A DNA stretch of 64,000 nt, from contig JASAMV010006225.1 in the NCBI GenBank assembly GCA_030248065.1, positions 1 through 64,000 on the forward strand. Reading direction: 5' to 3'. Both the position numbers and the translations under genes were made by a program. This document shows, piece after piece, positions 28,968 to 42,869 of the stretch. The stretch's first letter is position 1. Each line of letters opens with the position of its first letter. The DNA comes from Rhynchonema sp. JSB1_4 (Eukaryota; Nematoda; Chromadorea; Monhysterida; Xyalidae). The notes below the pieces were generated by a model. The model had not been told where the DNA came from. It was given only the letters and a program-made list of their open reading frames with translations, and did no database searches.

Positions 28968-31900
28968 CGAATTTGTTAGTACTAAATTGAGTGATGAAAT
29001 CCGCTTCTGAAATGACAACTTACAGAATAAACAAGCGCCATCGATTTTGCCCTCCCCATCTGAACACTTGTCCGAATTGAGGCGATGCTGTAGCTCTGAA
29101 GGGTAGAAAGTTGAGAATAAAAATCCTAAAAATAATAACCGCACTTTTTAAAAGAATGAATTATAGCTAACTTCTTGTCTTGCCATTAAAAGAAGAGCAA
29201 CATTGAAAGCCTCGACGTTCAAAGCTGTAAATGCACGCGTGGCCAGGACTGCAGCCTGATGCTACTGGGTTGCACAACTGCACCACTCCTGTTATTGCCA
29301 TTTCCGGTTTCGAGCCAACGGGACAACCCGATTGTCCTATTGAAGTCGAACCGCCCGATTTGGATTCACCTGCGTCGTCAAAATGTTTCACATTTACAAC
29401 GCACATTGTGGAAGGAAAAAAAGTATTCTAAAAAAACTCAACTGCCATGGAGAATAGGAAACCGGGACCGTAGTTCAACGAACCGGGGGAACGTGAAGAA
29501 GAAGTAGCATAAACCAAAAGATAGAAAGAAAGATGAACACAACGCACAACAGTACTGCATCTGGTATCGTTGGCTGTACATGCAGTCGTAACCGGTTGGA
29601 CAAGGATTACTGATCACATGGCACCATCTGGGATTAGTCGAGCCAAAGGTGATGTAGGCCGGTTGGTCAGGGGGACAGTAACCTAAACATATTGACATGA
29701 TTTAATTTTGTTTTCATTCTGTTTTTTTTGTTTTTACTTTGATTTCGTCATAATCGCAAGCGATGTAGAAAAGACAGTTGGAAAATATATGTAGGTAAGT
29801 TGAAGACATACAGAAGAAAACAAGAACTTCTTAAGATTGGTTGTAATTAAGCAGAAACTTCTCTGAAAAATGAGAGCTGTTTGTTTGACTCAAACACGAC
29901 AACACTGCAACAAGTTTGGGTAAGTAATGTAAACGCAAGCATTCGGAACTTCATGAGTTTTATTCAAATAGAGGTGGTTAAAAAGCTGACGCATGCATTG
30001 GTCAAATGGTAGCACACACACCAATATCATCACACAAAGCACTGGGGTATGGTTGGTCGATGTTTTCCGTCGCAGGATTGGAGGCAACACGCGTTCATTT
30101 ACCTGCATTCAGCCCACTGCAGCATAGGAACTGTCCGGGCTGAGTGCTTGCCTGACACGTGTAACCGAACGGACAGACAGGGTTGGCAGCCGAACAGATT
30201 TGAGCCGGATTTCCTGATTGATTGATGTGAATCTTCATGCTCGTTTAGTTGACGTAGTTTCATAAATAGTTTCAGCTGCAGCTGCAATTCCAGGCGATGC
30301 TGAGACTGTACAGCTGAGAAAGACACAAGTGGATTTTGCATAGCACCTTGTTGGGCCTAAGCTCACGATCGCCTGGAATCACAGCTGCAACTGCACGTAG
30401 TACTTACCAAATGGTCGGCCACCGTTTGCGCATGACGATGGGAATAGTGAGTTGCCACCTCCAATGCCTGGAATCAAAATGGCGTTATTGATTTATGGAC
30501 TGAAGGTAAAAGTTTGACTATCATTACGCGTTGTCAAACAAAATGTTACACGTACCTTCAAGGGCAGAGGCACAGAAACTATGGCTCTACAATCACAGCA
30601 TGCTTTCGAGGGACATGACAGGAAAGCTTTCGGCTCCACGACTATCCCACCTTGTTGGAATTCATGTGGTCCGAGTAAAGGACACTAAGGTTAAATTCTA
30701 TTTTTTTCGTTGTGGTGAAATTTTATGGTGTGAATTTGTGTTTTCTAACGTTCAATATTCAAAGGTTTAAGGGGTCGATTTTTATTTTTCATGCACATTG
30801 GGTTAAGTCATGCAACAAGGGTAAGTATCAAAGACATCAATTATGATTCAGGGGTGCAAACAGCCAAAGTAGAAGGTAACAAGCTCGAGGTAAGATGGGA
30901 AATCTGACAATTACAATCCCGTTTAAGCACGACAAACGGTTGACAATGCCTACTTTTTTGCATTGTTGGTTTTGCCAACAGTTCTCGTGCTTTATTCAAA
31001 GATGCAATCCAGAGAACAATGTCAGACTAGCATAACAGACACACCACACCACTTCGCATGCAATAGGTATTGTCCACAATAGGTTCAAAGCCTGACGGGT
31101 GTCAACGTCACACAAACAAGGGTTAGGTAACAAGCAAAGGGTAACAATATTGCGTGGGGAAGATTTCAGTTTTTGGGGGAGGAAATCACAGAAAATACAT
31201 TACCATGCACAATTACATGCGTTTAATTCTCAGTACAGTACGACAACATTGTTCAATAGTTTAATATCACGACACGGGTTACGACGGTACAATTTGAGAG
31301 TATAAAATACGGTTGGTATGTGCTGCTTCGCATGCATGCATGCAACTAACCGACGGTGCAGCACAAGAACACATTGGGAATGGTGCTGGCGTCACATTGG
31401 TAACCGGCCGGACAGAGGGTCGAGGACGGGTCCGGACATTGAAGGGGCAGATCGGCGCCCTGAATTTGAAAGGAAAGTTAATGTTTGACGCGAGAAGAAT
31501 TTAGCTTTGTCGAATGAAGTTCAAAACATAGACATACCACATAGATGTAGGCCTCAGAGCCAGGTCGTTGACAGTAAGGTGATCCGGAGGGTGCAGCCGT
31601 AGTCGCAGTCATGTCCGGACAACAATACTCCAGACCGGGTGTTCGCGCCGGCTGACAACTGAAGAATATGGCAAACTTTTGCATTATTTTTTTGCTTTTG
31701 GACAAAAAATAAAATATAGACCCTCACGTGAAGGTGTTGGGGCACGTTGCGGGGCACAACGTCGGCTGGGTCTGTCCGGGTGCAATGTACGGGATGATGC
31801 CACTCGAGCATCGCGGATTGGCTGGGATAGCTGGCCGTTGGCAGCAGACTGCGTTGCCCGCTGAGCCCTGACAAGACAAAACAGACGGTAATCTGGTTAC

Positions 31901-34900
31901 ATGATGTTTCAACAGTCAGTTTAATCAAGAGCAAATGACAACAGAAAGCAAGAGCAACAGAAAAAATGCCGCACCTGTTGACAGCTGTATCCATTCGGAC
32001 ATCCGCCGGCCTGTCCGATGGTGCACTGGGTCTGAATGTTGGATCCTGGCGGCGAATAGGCGGGTGCGCCGTTCGGACAGGTGTCTTGTGGCGCCTGCGG
32101 TTAATATTGTTTCGGCATAATAATATTTTTGTCAACAGTTTTCTTGCAAAAAAAATCTAAATCTAAACGCACTTGTTGACAGCACAGCGTGACGCCGGGC
32201 ACATTCGACTGCACACATTGGTGATTTTCGGGACAGCCAGTTTCCGGCGAACAGATGAACGGGGTTTGCGATTGCGGGATCAGATAGGCTGTGCCTTGGT
32301 TGCACGACTGAAACATTGTTGTTGGTAGGGTGTGATTTGAGAACTTGTGATTGGAAGTTTGAGATCTCTAAAGATTTGTGCTGAGGAAAACCTGTGATAG
32401 TTCACATATGCATAGGTATAACTTTCTTTTTGTGACATATGACTGACTTAGTCGGAAGTTCTTTTGGGGAGACACCGCACACACACACCCTTACCAATGT
32501 CGATCTGCAACATACACCTCTGCTTGTACTTTGCATGTTTTGCATACTTTTCAGACAATTATAGCCGGTAGGGCAAGTGAATGGCAAATTGATATAGCAT
32601 TGCTGGTTATTATTTGGGGAAGCCGCGTTTGCGGGACAAAGGGAATTGGCATTGACGGTTGATGAACTGAATCGGCAGCATAATGACACCGAAGGAATGG
32701 GGCGTGCGGGCACGCAATTGCTATTAGAGGGGCAAGACTGTGAGCCGGGAAAGCCGCACTGTTGTGGAATGGAAGTGCCGGGGATGTAAACGGGAAGCAA
32801 GTGATTGGAATGACATTCCTGCAAACATAGAGCATATTTGGGAAGCTTGGGAACGCAAACAATCAGCACCGAACGAACCAAATAATAAATAAAGCGAGCC
32901 AACCAAATTAATCTGACAGCAAGTGCCCGACACCGAATTAATGCCCATCACCGTGTGGCGGATACAAACGTACCCGTGCGGGCAAGCATTAGGTCCGTTC
33001 ACTGTGCACTGCCCGTTCAGACCGGGGACATTGAGCGGGCAAGCCGGCCCAGTTGTAGGGACTCCGCTGCTGCAACACAGCGCCACAGCTGGGTTGCCAA
33101 CTGAACGCACGCACAGAGTTCCCGCTGGGCAAGACGTGGGGAAGCCAAATGACGGGTTGCATGTGAAGGGTCGATCGAGAGTGCCCGGCATGATGGCAGG
33201 GCGCTGCCCGGGTGGGCATTGCTGAAATCAGGCGAACGGGGAAAGCATGTGCGGCACGCTCAGGCATGGATAAGGAAAACATCAAATAATAAACAAACGT
33301 AGTCAAGAAAAGCATGCAAATAATCAAACTAAGCATCATAAGCGGCACACACAAACCAAAAACAGCTGACAACAGATGCCTCTTGCCGGATAAGTTAACG
33401 AAGCAGCTGAAGAACTGATGCAGACAAACGTGGGCGGGCAGTCGTTGGCCTGGTTGACGGAACATCCCACTTGGGTCTTGATGGCCGGAGCATCCGTCGG
33501 GCATTCAGTGATGCCGGGTGTCGTCGACTCACAACAAACAGACAGACCGCGTAGGGTCGAACCCTGACACTCGGACGTCCACGGACACGGCTGCGCCACG
33601 CCGACACCGCACACTTGCACTTGACTGGTCGTACCCGGTAGGATGACGGCATTACTGGTTAGACACAACTAGAACACACCAAGAAAATGTGAGCATGTAA
33701 CTTGAACTTATTTTAGCTTACATACATATTAAGGACAAATTAATAGTAAGCACTTGTAACTATAGTTATTGAAAGCAAGCACAAGCTGATCATAAATAAG
33801 CATGCGATAGCCGATAACTGAACGTCACAGCAAGCAAAGCAAGAATGTCATTCCATCTGAATGTTTTCGAACACATAGTAATTTTTAAATTATTGATTTC
33901 TATGGGCTAAGTTCGTTACTCACAGACATCAATGCTGGCAGTCACAGTACGTCTGCACGAAAAGAAATTTTTATGGGAACATCATATTGTCGCTTTACAC
34001 TGACCGGGAATCCTTGACAACAGACACCCTGCGCGGGTTGGTTCGGCGGGCCACCAACGGCGGGCATGCAGCTGCTGCCCTGGGGACATCCGCCCGCAGC
34101 ATTGACTTGGCATCGACCACTAGCTGGCGCGTTGTTTGGACACGAACCGGGACCCTGACAGCACACGTTGTTCTGGCATTCGAATCTGAAAGTGGCTTGA
34201 ACAAGTATTTTTAAATTTTTTGCTAAATCTGGCCCCATTCAAAAACACCAACCCTTGAGGACACGACCCCTGAAATCCGGGGGTGCACGACACTGGATTG
34301 GTGTTACCCTGAGCGACAAAGGCGGGTGTGCCGTCTTGGCACATGGTCGGGCCGGAGCAACAGATCGGTTGACCCATCGACGACATGGTGCACTGACCTT
34401 GCATGCAACTGCCCGGGACATTCAGACTGCACAGCGACGTGCCGGACAGGTCTGAAATGCGGGGATACTCCGTCACATGGGTTAGATGGTTGGAATTCCA
34501 GCTAAAATGGGGGCTTCTTCGCACATGGTGAGTTTGGGGCAGGTTGGGCTCGGCATGATTCACCAAGGTGTTAGTTTCTACATGTCAATGGTGAATAAGG
34601 TAATATGGGATCCCAGGGTAAAAAAAATGTTAAATCCCGCTATCTACAACAATGTTAAAACACAAGCACTGTTAAGACATGTGAGTCTACCCGCTAATGT
34701 ACCCGTACTCTCTTGTCCCGGCGGACAGTCGCCGAAACCGCCGCCCTCGCAGAACTGCTGACACGAAGCGCGGTCGCGGAATCGATTGTTGTTGCCGCCG
34801 CAGCCCGAGAACGAGAATGGCAGACATTGACGTGTGATCGAGTTGTAGTAGTACATCTGCTGGGTGCCCACCGACGAGGTACACACCACGCCGGGGTTCA

Positions 34901-37900
34901 TGCCCAAACGGCACACCGTGTCTGCAAACATGAGATGGGATGTGTGAAACATCGCAAGGATAAGTATTCTTGAGATTGAACCGACTGAATGCTCAGCATT
35001 CATAGAATCTATTGATAGACGATGGAGCCATGTCATTCAAATGGCACGAAAGACTTCAATGTGCAAATTATATAACAGCACAATTGTTTCTAGAGAGAGT
35101 GTGCAACACAAAAAAATGTAACAAAGGTCAAGCAACTACAGTGTAAGGTTCAAGTGCCTTTCTAAATCTACACACAGCGTGTTGTCAACACAAACTTGGC
35201 ACGGCGCAGCAATAACTGGTTGATCCAGATGGCGTGCACTGGTAGTTCGATGGACAGGTCAGTCCTCCGAAACACGACTGAATGCTGCCGCTGGGGTCCT
35301 TCAAGGGCTCGCCCGCTATGCACACTGCAACAACAGTGACCTATATATTTTTTGTCGGTTGTGCCATCATCTTGATCTGAGAACCGGGCTCCGATTTCTG
35401 TGTTGTTGTCTGAGTGCATTGGGTTACGGTATTAAGTCTTATACGGTAGGTTACGGTACTTGTCATTTCGCACACCCGCTCGCACTCGTGTTTGGTGCGA
35501 AAATTGTTGTCATTCCCCTCGCAGCCCCGGTATTCGAACTCTTCGCAACGTTTCGTGTGTTTGTTGAAATGATAGCGAACGAATGTGATGCCCGGGAAGC
35601 ATGCGATGCCGAAGTCGGCTTCTTGACGGCAGAAATTTTCTGAACAAAAAAACGAAATAGTTTTATCAAACAACTTCCAGAAAAAAGCACGAACACAAAC
35701 CCGGTCTGGGACAGCAGAGTTCAGAATTATCGAGTCCAAATTTCGGCACCACACAATCGTAGTCCGGAGCACAGAGACTGTAAAGTTCGTTACCTGTTGA
35801 GTCACACACGCTGACCACCGCAATGTCTCGTTGATGCGGTTGGCCGAATGGACACATGCCTGTGTGTGTGTGAAACATCACATTTGCACACGCTTCAGGT
35901 TCTCAAAAAGGATTTTCTTATAACGTTTATCTCGTCTCACTACTGAAGAGCGCTAAAAGCAACAAACTTACGACTCATACAAAAGTAGTCGCACTGTGCC
36001 AACGTCAAGAAGTTGTTCTCCCCGCCGCCACACCCATGGAACATGAACGGCTCGCATTGAGCCGAACGAATGTTGTAGAAGTACCTCGTGTGTACCCCGG
36101 ATGCAGCCGTGCAGTTGGCACCCTGGTTCACTGGTTGCGTGCAAATGGACTCTGAAACAATAATTAAGCTGTTATTGTTTGCTCAACTGATAAAATATGA
36201 TCAAAAACTTTGACGACCAACCCTCATTCGGACAGCAATAGGTCTGATTGTTCCTGATGTTTCGTATGCATTCGTAGCCTGACCGACAAGGTGAGATGTC
36301 GGAGCAGGAAAACGAGGGCAGCGGGGTGCCAGATGGGCACACATCTGTAAAGTTGTCATTTTTTTGAAAAATTTTGTGAAAATAAATCTGATAAAGAAAC
36401 TGAGAATCATGCAAACTCACATCACATGCATGCCATGCATCACCACTTGATTATCGTATCTGGAACTAAAAACATTGAACCCGCTCTCCCCAAATTTGTT
36501 CCTCAAAATGACATGCACCCACAACACTGTCGGACAAACACGGACACAGGCATCGAACACCGGACTCAGACCAGGACTCGGACACAAACCAATATTACCA
36601 TAACCAAGCCATTTCCTCTCACCATTGTCCAATCCGGGACAACAGCCACTTTGGAATCCGCTGACAACATTCGGCGTGCAGGTGAATCCGTTGGGGCACA
36701 CCCCGTTGGCACTACAGATGACGGGCAAGCCGCCACTCGTCAGGGGCACGCCACCGGTTGGGCAAACCCCCACTGTGCTCGCACCTGGTATAGTCGGTGG
36801 GAAAGACATTTGTGCTGGCTCTTTGATAGATCAGCAGAAAAAATAATTGGCGAACACAAAAAAAGCGCAAAAACAAATTATATAAGCCACAAAAAATAAA
36901 CCGAGGAGGCAGAGCGGTGTGGGCGGATCGCGGCTGAAAGTCTGATATGTAAATTTCTAAAGAGAACTAGTAATTTGAAAGAAAGCCGGAAAGTTTAGTG
37001 ACGTCGTTTGTGCAAACCATCAGCAACGGTATTGTTCGCACCCGGGTTTCCAACGCCGCCGCCCCCGTTGTTGCCGAATCCGCCGTTCCCACCGTTTCCG
37101 CCTCCGAAACCGCCATTACCTCCCCCACCCTGGCAGCAGATAAGTGATCCGACAGTGTTGCTGCGCATACAACTGTAGCCGTTGGGACAGTTCGATTGTT
37201 GATTCTCCGTGTAGCACACCTGTGTGGGATGTCGGGAAATGGGTGGATGGGTACGGTATGTATGTAGTTGGTTACGGTACATGGGTAGGCGTACTGTAAG
37301 TCCGGTATTACACGCATCACACTGATGAAGGTCATTTCTCAAAATTCACTACAAAGTTGATTTTTGCTTCATTGAAACATCAGCTACGCTGTGGTTCGAC
37401 TTGTTACACATTATCACTGAAGATTGTCTAACTTTCTTGAGAAAAGAGAGCTCAAAAAGGCATCGTATGACGGCAGAGCCAAGGGATGTTGTCTTCCCTG
37501 AATTCCCAAGGCCAACCAACCAAATACGGGCTTCCGAACGCCTGTGCACCATTGGGACAGAATCCGCCATTGCCGCCACCACCACCTCCGCCACCTCCCT
37601 GACAACAGTAGAACAGACCGGTTGGCTGGTAGACCGTGCATTGGAAACCTGAATCAATTTTTTATGTTTTTTCTGTAAGTTTTTATCTGATTCGATCGAT
37701 TTCAACAACAAGAGTGTATTAGTGACACGGTGATCGATGTACCCACCTTGAGGACAGCTGTTGAATCCCTGCGGGTTGCAGTTCATGGGAATGCCATTCT
37801 GCATGAATGGTGATCCGATGCCGCAAACGGCTGCAAGAAAAACACGTTGGGTTCAATGTTTTTGTGGCAAAAATGGAACTCAAAAAATAATCGTTCCTCA

Positions 37901-39577
37901 AGAGAGTGTTAACCAAGGTTAGCAAAAAACGGCAGCAAGAAGTATCTATACTACGTAAGCTAATACAAACAAACAAAGCAAAAAAGCATTTCTGTTAGCC
38001 AAGCATCAACCTAGACTGGTGGTAATCGGGAACACCGTGCCCGTCTGCGTGCCCGGCACACAGCAATAGGCGTTGCCAAATGCGTTCGATTGCAGGCACG
38101 TCGCTCCGATGGGACAGTTCTGCACGCCCGCATTACAGGTCATGGGCAGGGGAAGCAGAGTGCTCTGGGGAAGCACGCTGTAACCAGACGGGCACAGGTC
38201 TGAAAGCGAGGACTTCTATGGCAGAAACTTTTATTAATTTTAAGAAAATAAGTAAAATTAAAGTAAAATAAGCGTCGATTTAGGGTTCACGGGTGGTCAA
38301 ACTTGTCGATCCGAGACTCAACGAGAACACGCTGTTGTTCGGATCACCGATGACGAAACTGAACTGGCGTTTCTTTCGTATTAGGGCTGGAATTGGGGGT
38401 GATTAAAAAAGCTAGATAGACCTTTTCATGGATTTCAGCGAAGCAAATTAGAACGCCTGTTAGTACTTTGAGCACTAAAAATAATTCAAGCAGCACACAC
38501 AGCAAGGAAAATGTCAGAGCAACGAAGGATTAATCAAACAGAACTTTATTTTTTTAGAAAAAGAGCAATTTTACTGTCCATCCCTACTTGTCTGCCTTCG
38601 CACAATGTCCCTTTGCGAGTCATCGCTGAGCAGAATGCGTTCTTTGTTGTTGCTTGTGCACTGGGATGTGGTCTTGTTGAACCGTTCGCCGTGTGGACAA
38701 TTTATGCGCACAAGTTTACTGAAATTTTGTTCGTCTGTTCAATTGAAATTTTGGCTTGATCTTCTATGAAATTAAAAAATTTATTCACTTTAAACATTTA
38801 TAAAAAAATTCATGAACTAAAAATTTCAATAAAGTTAGAAATATTGTACCAACCCCTGGAGTGAACAGTAGTAGTATGAGCTGGAGTTGTGTGGGTCCGG
38901 CTGACGTTTCGTGTCACTTGGGTTGCATTCCAATTTCGCTACGATTGGTCCTGAAAAGCTTTTTTGAAATTTATAATTTTTATAGTTATAGTTTATTTTG
39001 TGCACATTTATCAGCTTTCTACGGCGGTCTTAGCACAGTATTGTTGCCTCCTTGGTCCGTATCGTTGCTCGGAGGTCGTTCAACGAAATCATCACCCAAC
39101 TACCGTAACCTTGATTGATATACCGTAATGCCCTCCTCCACATTTCCCGCAAAAATAGGGGGAATTAATAGTCAATACAAGGTTTTTCTATTGTGTTTGT
39201 GTGCAAGACTGGCTCTTTTGTCAACAAAACAGCCCCAGACAGGGAACCAGCCACTTGACGCAACAACAATAGAAAATTTTGCATTGTGTCGCTTTTTACA
39301 GTTTTCTCGAAACTGATTAGAAAAAAAGGGAAAACGTGATTAAAATGAAGCACGGAAACTGATCTAGAAGTTGGAGAAAGATGAAGCTGTTGTGACGTAT
39401 GTACATATGTATGTATGCGACGTCTTCAAGAAAAGCCTTACTAAACTAAGAATATTTCTTGTGATTTTTTTACGTCGATGGAGCTAAACAAGGCTTAAAA
39501 GGGTCTTCCCAACCCCCAAGCAACTCACCCACGCAGGCAACCGCAATTGTGACCAATGCCAGCAGCTGCTTGGACAT
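28905..39577 (-). CDS. Giant secreted lustrin-type Cys-rich / Kunitz multidomain protein
   Basis: About 28 exons. Exon 1 (39529-39577) encodes a signal peptide, [17 protein letters not shown]. It is followed by 38291-38386 (basic RKKR site) and then module exons, each with a pattern like CPxG ... C ... CPxGxxC ... xxCC. Three exons at 36151, 35639 and 34921 are Kunitz domains. Gly-rich linkers occur near 37030-37120 and 37570-37620. Most modules begin right after a phase-1 intron, as expected for exon shuffling. Nematode proteins of this build (lustrin Cys-rich plus Kunitz) are extracellular or cuticle-associated. A stop at 37001 after HKRRH could instead end a first gene, with a second starting near 36800. 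I favour one gene using a donor just before that stop. The last exon overlaps the 3' end of the receptor gene on the other strand. Confidence 0.7.
34703..34921 (-). other. Kunitz domain 3 exon
   Basis: Six cysteines in Kunitz spacing: [34 protein letters not shown] and the closing C...C near CQQFC. The P1 position after the second Cys is Thr (CTS), not Lys or Arg, so trypsin inhibition is unlikely. Confidence 0.85.
35460..35639 (-). other. Kunitz domain 2 exon
   Basis: [34 protein letters not shown] and CERVC give the six-Cys Kunitz pattern. P1 is Phe, which would suit a chymotrypsin-like target if the domain is inhibitory. Confidence 0.85.
35972..36151 (-). other. Kunitz domain 1 exon
   Basis: [34 protein letters not shown] and CDYFC give the six-Cys Kunitz pattern. 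P1 is Thr. Confidence 0.85.
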
Positions 39578-41887
39578 GGTTGAATAATTTTGTCGAATAA
39601 AATGGAATTTACAATCTATACTTACAGTTTTTCACCTTCTGGCTTCTGAAATAAAGAATGATATTATGCAGTTGAAAGTTGAAAAAATTCCGTTTTTCAG
39701 ACCCTGGCACGTCCGGACACCCAAGCTGCTCAAAAAATCATTTTTGACATCGACAACAAATCGTTTGAGAAAGAATTATTCGTTTCGATTGTATTCAGCT
39801 TTATAACACAAAACTCTGGCTAAAGAGTGGACATTGTTGACACTGGATGGCTCAAACACAAGTACAAGAGGCTTGCAAGCATCAAAGTGATGTTCCGACA
39901 TGCATTTACATACAACCAAGCAAGAATAAATAAAACAAATCCGGATTTTGTCACAAAAAAACAACTTGTACTGTGTGCTAGCGGAGCGCGATTTTCGTGA
40001 CATCAAGCTTCGGCGCGCGCTTTGGCTTGAACGGGGTTAAGCCTGACACTTAGTTTATTGCTGCTTTAATAAATAAACAAATATACATCGAAATTTAAAA
40101 ATAAATTATCTAAAGCGAATAGATACAGTGACCGCAAGTACAGTGTCGGGGGCACAGAGTTCACAGAGTTTATTTAGCAATAAATAAATATAATAATAAT
40201 TCACGTTGACAGCAAATGCGTCGTTTATAAGTGAGTGAGCGGGACGATCAGTCGCAAACTATTGGCCCATCATCTGGTTTTTCGAGAGACTTTGATGGAC
40301 AATATTGACATTTGTCGGGTCCCGTCGCTCTGTTGAACGGCTATCCGATATTTTGTGTGAGTGCGTACCCACGAAATCGACAGTTGTATTGAGATTATTG
40401 TGTGATGCGTTGAACCTTGTATACAGTATGTTATGTATTTACATCACTGATCTGCGGGCGGGGGAGGTCGGACGCTGCGACTGGACACAACGGAATAGCC
40501 ATGGGTACAGGTGCAGGACCGATGGCCACATTTGAGAAAATGAATATGACGTTTAAATAATACAAGTTTTGAATTGAAAAACTGGATGTTTTCTGCATTC
40601 GGCCAGTGAACAAAGCTGTCCCCTGATCAAAAGTCAATAAAAAGCTATACATATACAAGAATATGGAACGCACAGTCCGGTATATTTAGTTTTTTTATTT
40701 CGAAAATTTTAAAAATATTGATCGGTTCTTGGCAGGTCAAGTTTCTCTGTGTTTCAAGAATGAATGGCAGAGGAAACCGATGCGATAGGAAAAAGCAAAT
40801 TTTTGAAAATAATCCCGAATCCCAAAAAAAACGTATTTACGGGATTGCTGCTGCAAGAACTGCCATAAAATATAGCCAATCATGCCCACCAAGATCAATC
40901 AACGGCGTCGGTTGCTGCCCATATGAGGTCATCCCATATATTTACCAGGATGATTGTTAGAATTGTCGATTCTTATCCATTATTATAGATAAATAATACA
41001 ATTAAACTATTGAGAAATCGTGTTTCTATTGTGTCCAGTCAGAGGCGGCAATATATTTAGCCATTTTTTTGACGTTTTTGCTCACAAAAGTTTGAGCGAT
41101 TGTTGTCAGGTCTCACGTGCGCGACTCGAAGGCTCTTGAGACTATCGCTTTTTGCTTGTGGAACTATTGTTATAAAATAAGAAAATATAAATTTATTGTT
41201 ATAATAACCGTTCGCAGCAGTGTGAAACTTTCGCCTAACCGACCCAACCGTACAAACGTCACAATAAACTGGATTTTTGTATGAATCTCGATTTACGCAT
41301 TTTTTGGATAATCGCGTAGGAGTTCAAATTTCAAATGCCTGCAAAACACCTGTCAAAATTACAGTGCAATAGCGAATGTGCCTAAGTGCATAAACGATGA
41401 TGTTTATTGTCTCATATGTGCAAACTTTTACATAGGCTCAGAGTTTGACCATAGGCTTTTGTACCGCCACCGTATTCCAAACAAATTGTCCGTTTAGGCA
41501 CGCGTGGGGTGCATTTTAAATTGTCGGACAAAGTTTGCTTTCGCGGTGAGTAAACTTCAGTTTATTGTATGAAAATCTGTGGATTACGTCATTTTATTGT
41601 GTCGTCAGCATGTAAATATACCGTTTAGATCACCACACCCAGCACGTCAAAGTCAATTGTAAATGTAATTCTAGCATTTACAGCATGGTCAATATTCAAT
41701 CTCGGTTGAAAAACATCTAAAATCAACTTTTCCTGAGGCAAACAACATTTGTGTTGGTTGAAATGTTCCCCTTTTCTCAATATATTGGAAGATTCATTCC
41801 TCACTGTTCGTTAATCATTAACAACATCGATTTTCTTTGATTGCAAATTCATTTCTGGTCACGTGCTCACGTTGGGCTCAAGCCAAA
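39578..41887. other. Intergenic, 2.3 kb
   Basis: This should carry the promoter of the long secreted gene (minus strand, starts 39577). It is AT-rich, with short open frames that show no domain or splice-supported continuation. I see no repeat family from elsewhere in the window here. Confidence 0.4.
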
Positions 41888-42298
41888 TCACCGCGCGAAT
41901 TGACTGGAGGCGGCGGCGGCTGAATGCTGCAAATGGAGAAAATGGTTGCGCAAGAGTGGTGTGTTTTAATCAAAAATATAAAATAATAAAACAAACGAAA
42001 ACAACCACCACGAACTTGTTCAACGTGCCCTCAGCAACGGCCTGCACTCGATTCAGTTCAAATTCGCGTTCCAGCTCGGCCACACGTTTGGCCAGCTCAA
42101 GATGGCGGGTTCTGGAAGTTTTCGAAACACCCACAATAAAACTACAAAAATGTGAGAAAGTTTTTCTCTAAGAAAAAATGAAACCAACCTCAAATCGTGT
42201 TGCTCGTGTTGCAACGTAATGAGCAGCCAATAGGCAGCGCCGGCAAACGGCAACGCACACATCAGCACAGTTGGGATATCGGGCAGTGGTGGGGTCAT
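41888..42298 (-). CDS. 82-aa single-pass membrane protein with a coiled coil
   Basis: Three exons (42189-42298, 42012-42111, 41888-41926) join in phase (110+100+39 bases) from ATG to TGA. The first encodes MTPPLPDIPTVLMCALPFAG and a hydrophobic segment ending WLLITLQ. The second encodes a heptad-like stretch, HLELAKRVAELEREFELN. The third is short, Ala/Ser-rich and ends QFAR. The shape fits a small membrane-anchored coiled-coil protein. I do not recognise the family. Confidence 0.6.
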
Positions 42299-42869
42299 GA
42301 TTTTCGAGGTTTTATTTGGGATCAGAATTGGTGTTCAGTGTTTCATTTGGAATTTCGGTGATAAAATGAAGAGTTGGAATGATTTTGCCCTTACGATGAA
42401 TGGTATTGCTGTTTTGGCGCCTGGCTTTTCAGAAAGATTTTGTGAAAACTTTGAGAGTCCGCTAGAGGTGTTTTTTCAGCTGCGTTACTTGCCATGATTA
42501 GCATGAAATTTTGGAATATGTTTATTCAACTGGCATGGCAGCCAGGTGCGGACCTGGGAAGACCCCGAGTACGCGCCCCTACCTTGGCCAACAAAAGCTG
42601 GATTCGCCACTGGCAGCACATATACATATAGAAGAAAACAGTCAAATAAATAGCACAAGTGCCTAAGATGTGAGCACTCTAAGATAGGTACATAGAACTC
42701 AAAAAATTGCGAGTTTCCAAAACTGGGTTCTAAATTCGAAGCTCGGTGAGATCGGAGTATGGTGAACCGAATGCAGGTCATCGAATAATTGATCTGCTTA
42801 TAATGGAGCTAGAAAAGAATCTTCTATCTGTGATTGACCGCTGAATTTAAAAATCAACACTCAACATTT
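42299..42869. other. Intergenic between two minus-strand genes
   Basis: 571 bp between the start of the 82-aa gene and the stop of the kinase-like gene. Both are on the minus strand, so this holds the downstream gene's promoter or, if the two are co-transcribed, an operon spacer. No other feature was seen. Confidence 0.4.

Noticed and set aside
36967..37342. Stop after HKRRH at 37001 as the end of a separate gene
   Set aside because: Possible, but the next Cys-rich exon of the same type starts about 200 bp further with no signal peptide, so a single gene with an earlier donor fits better. Kept as an alternative in the gene entry.
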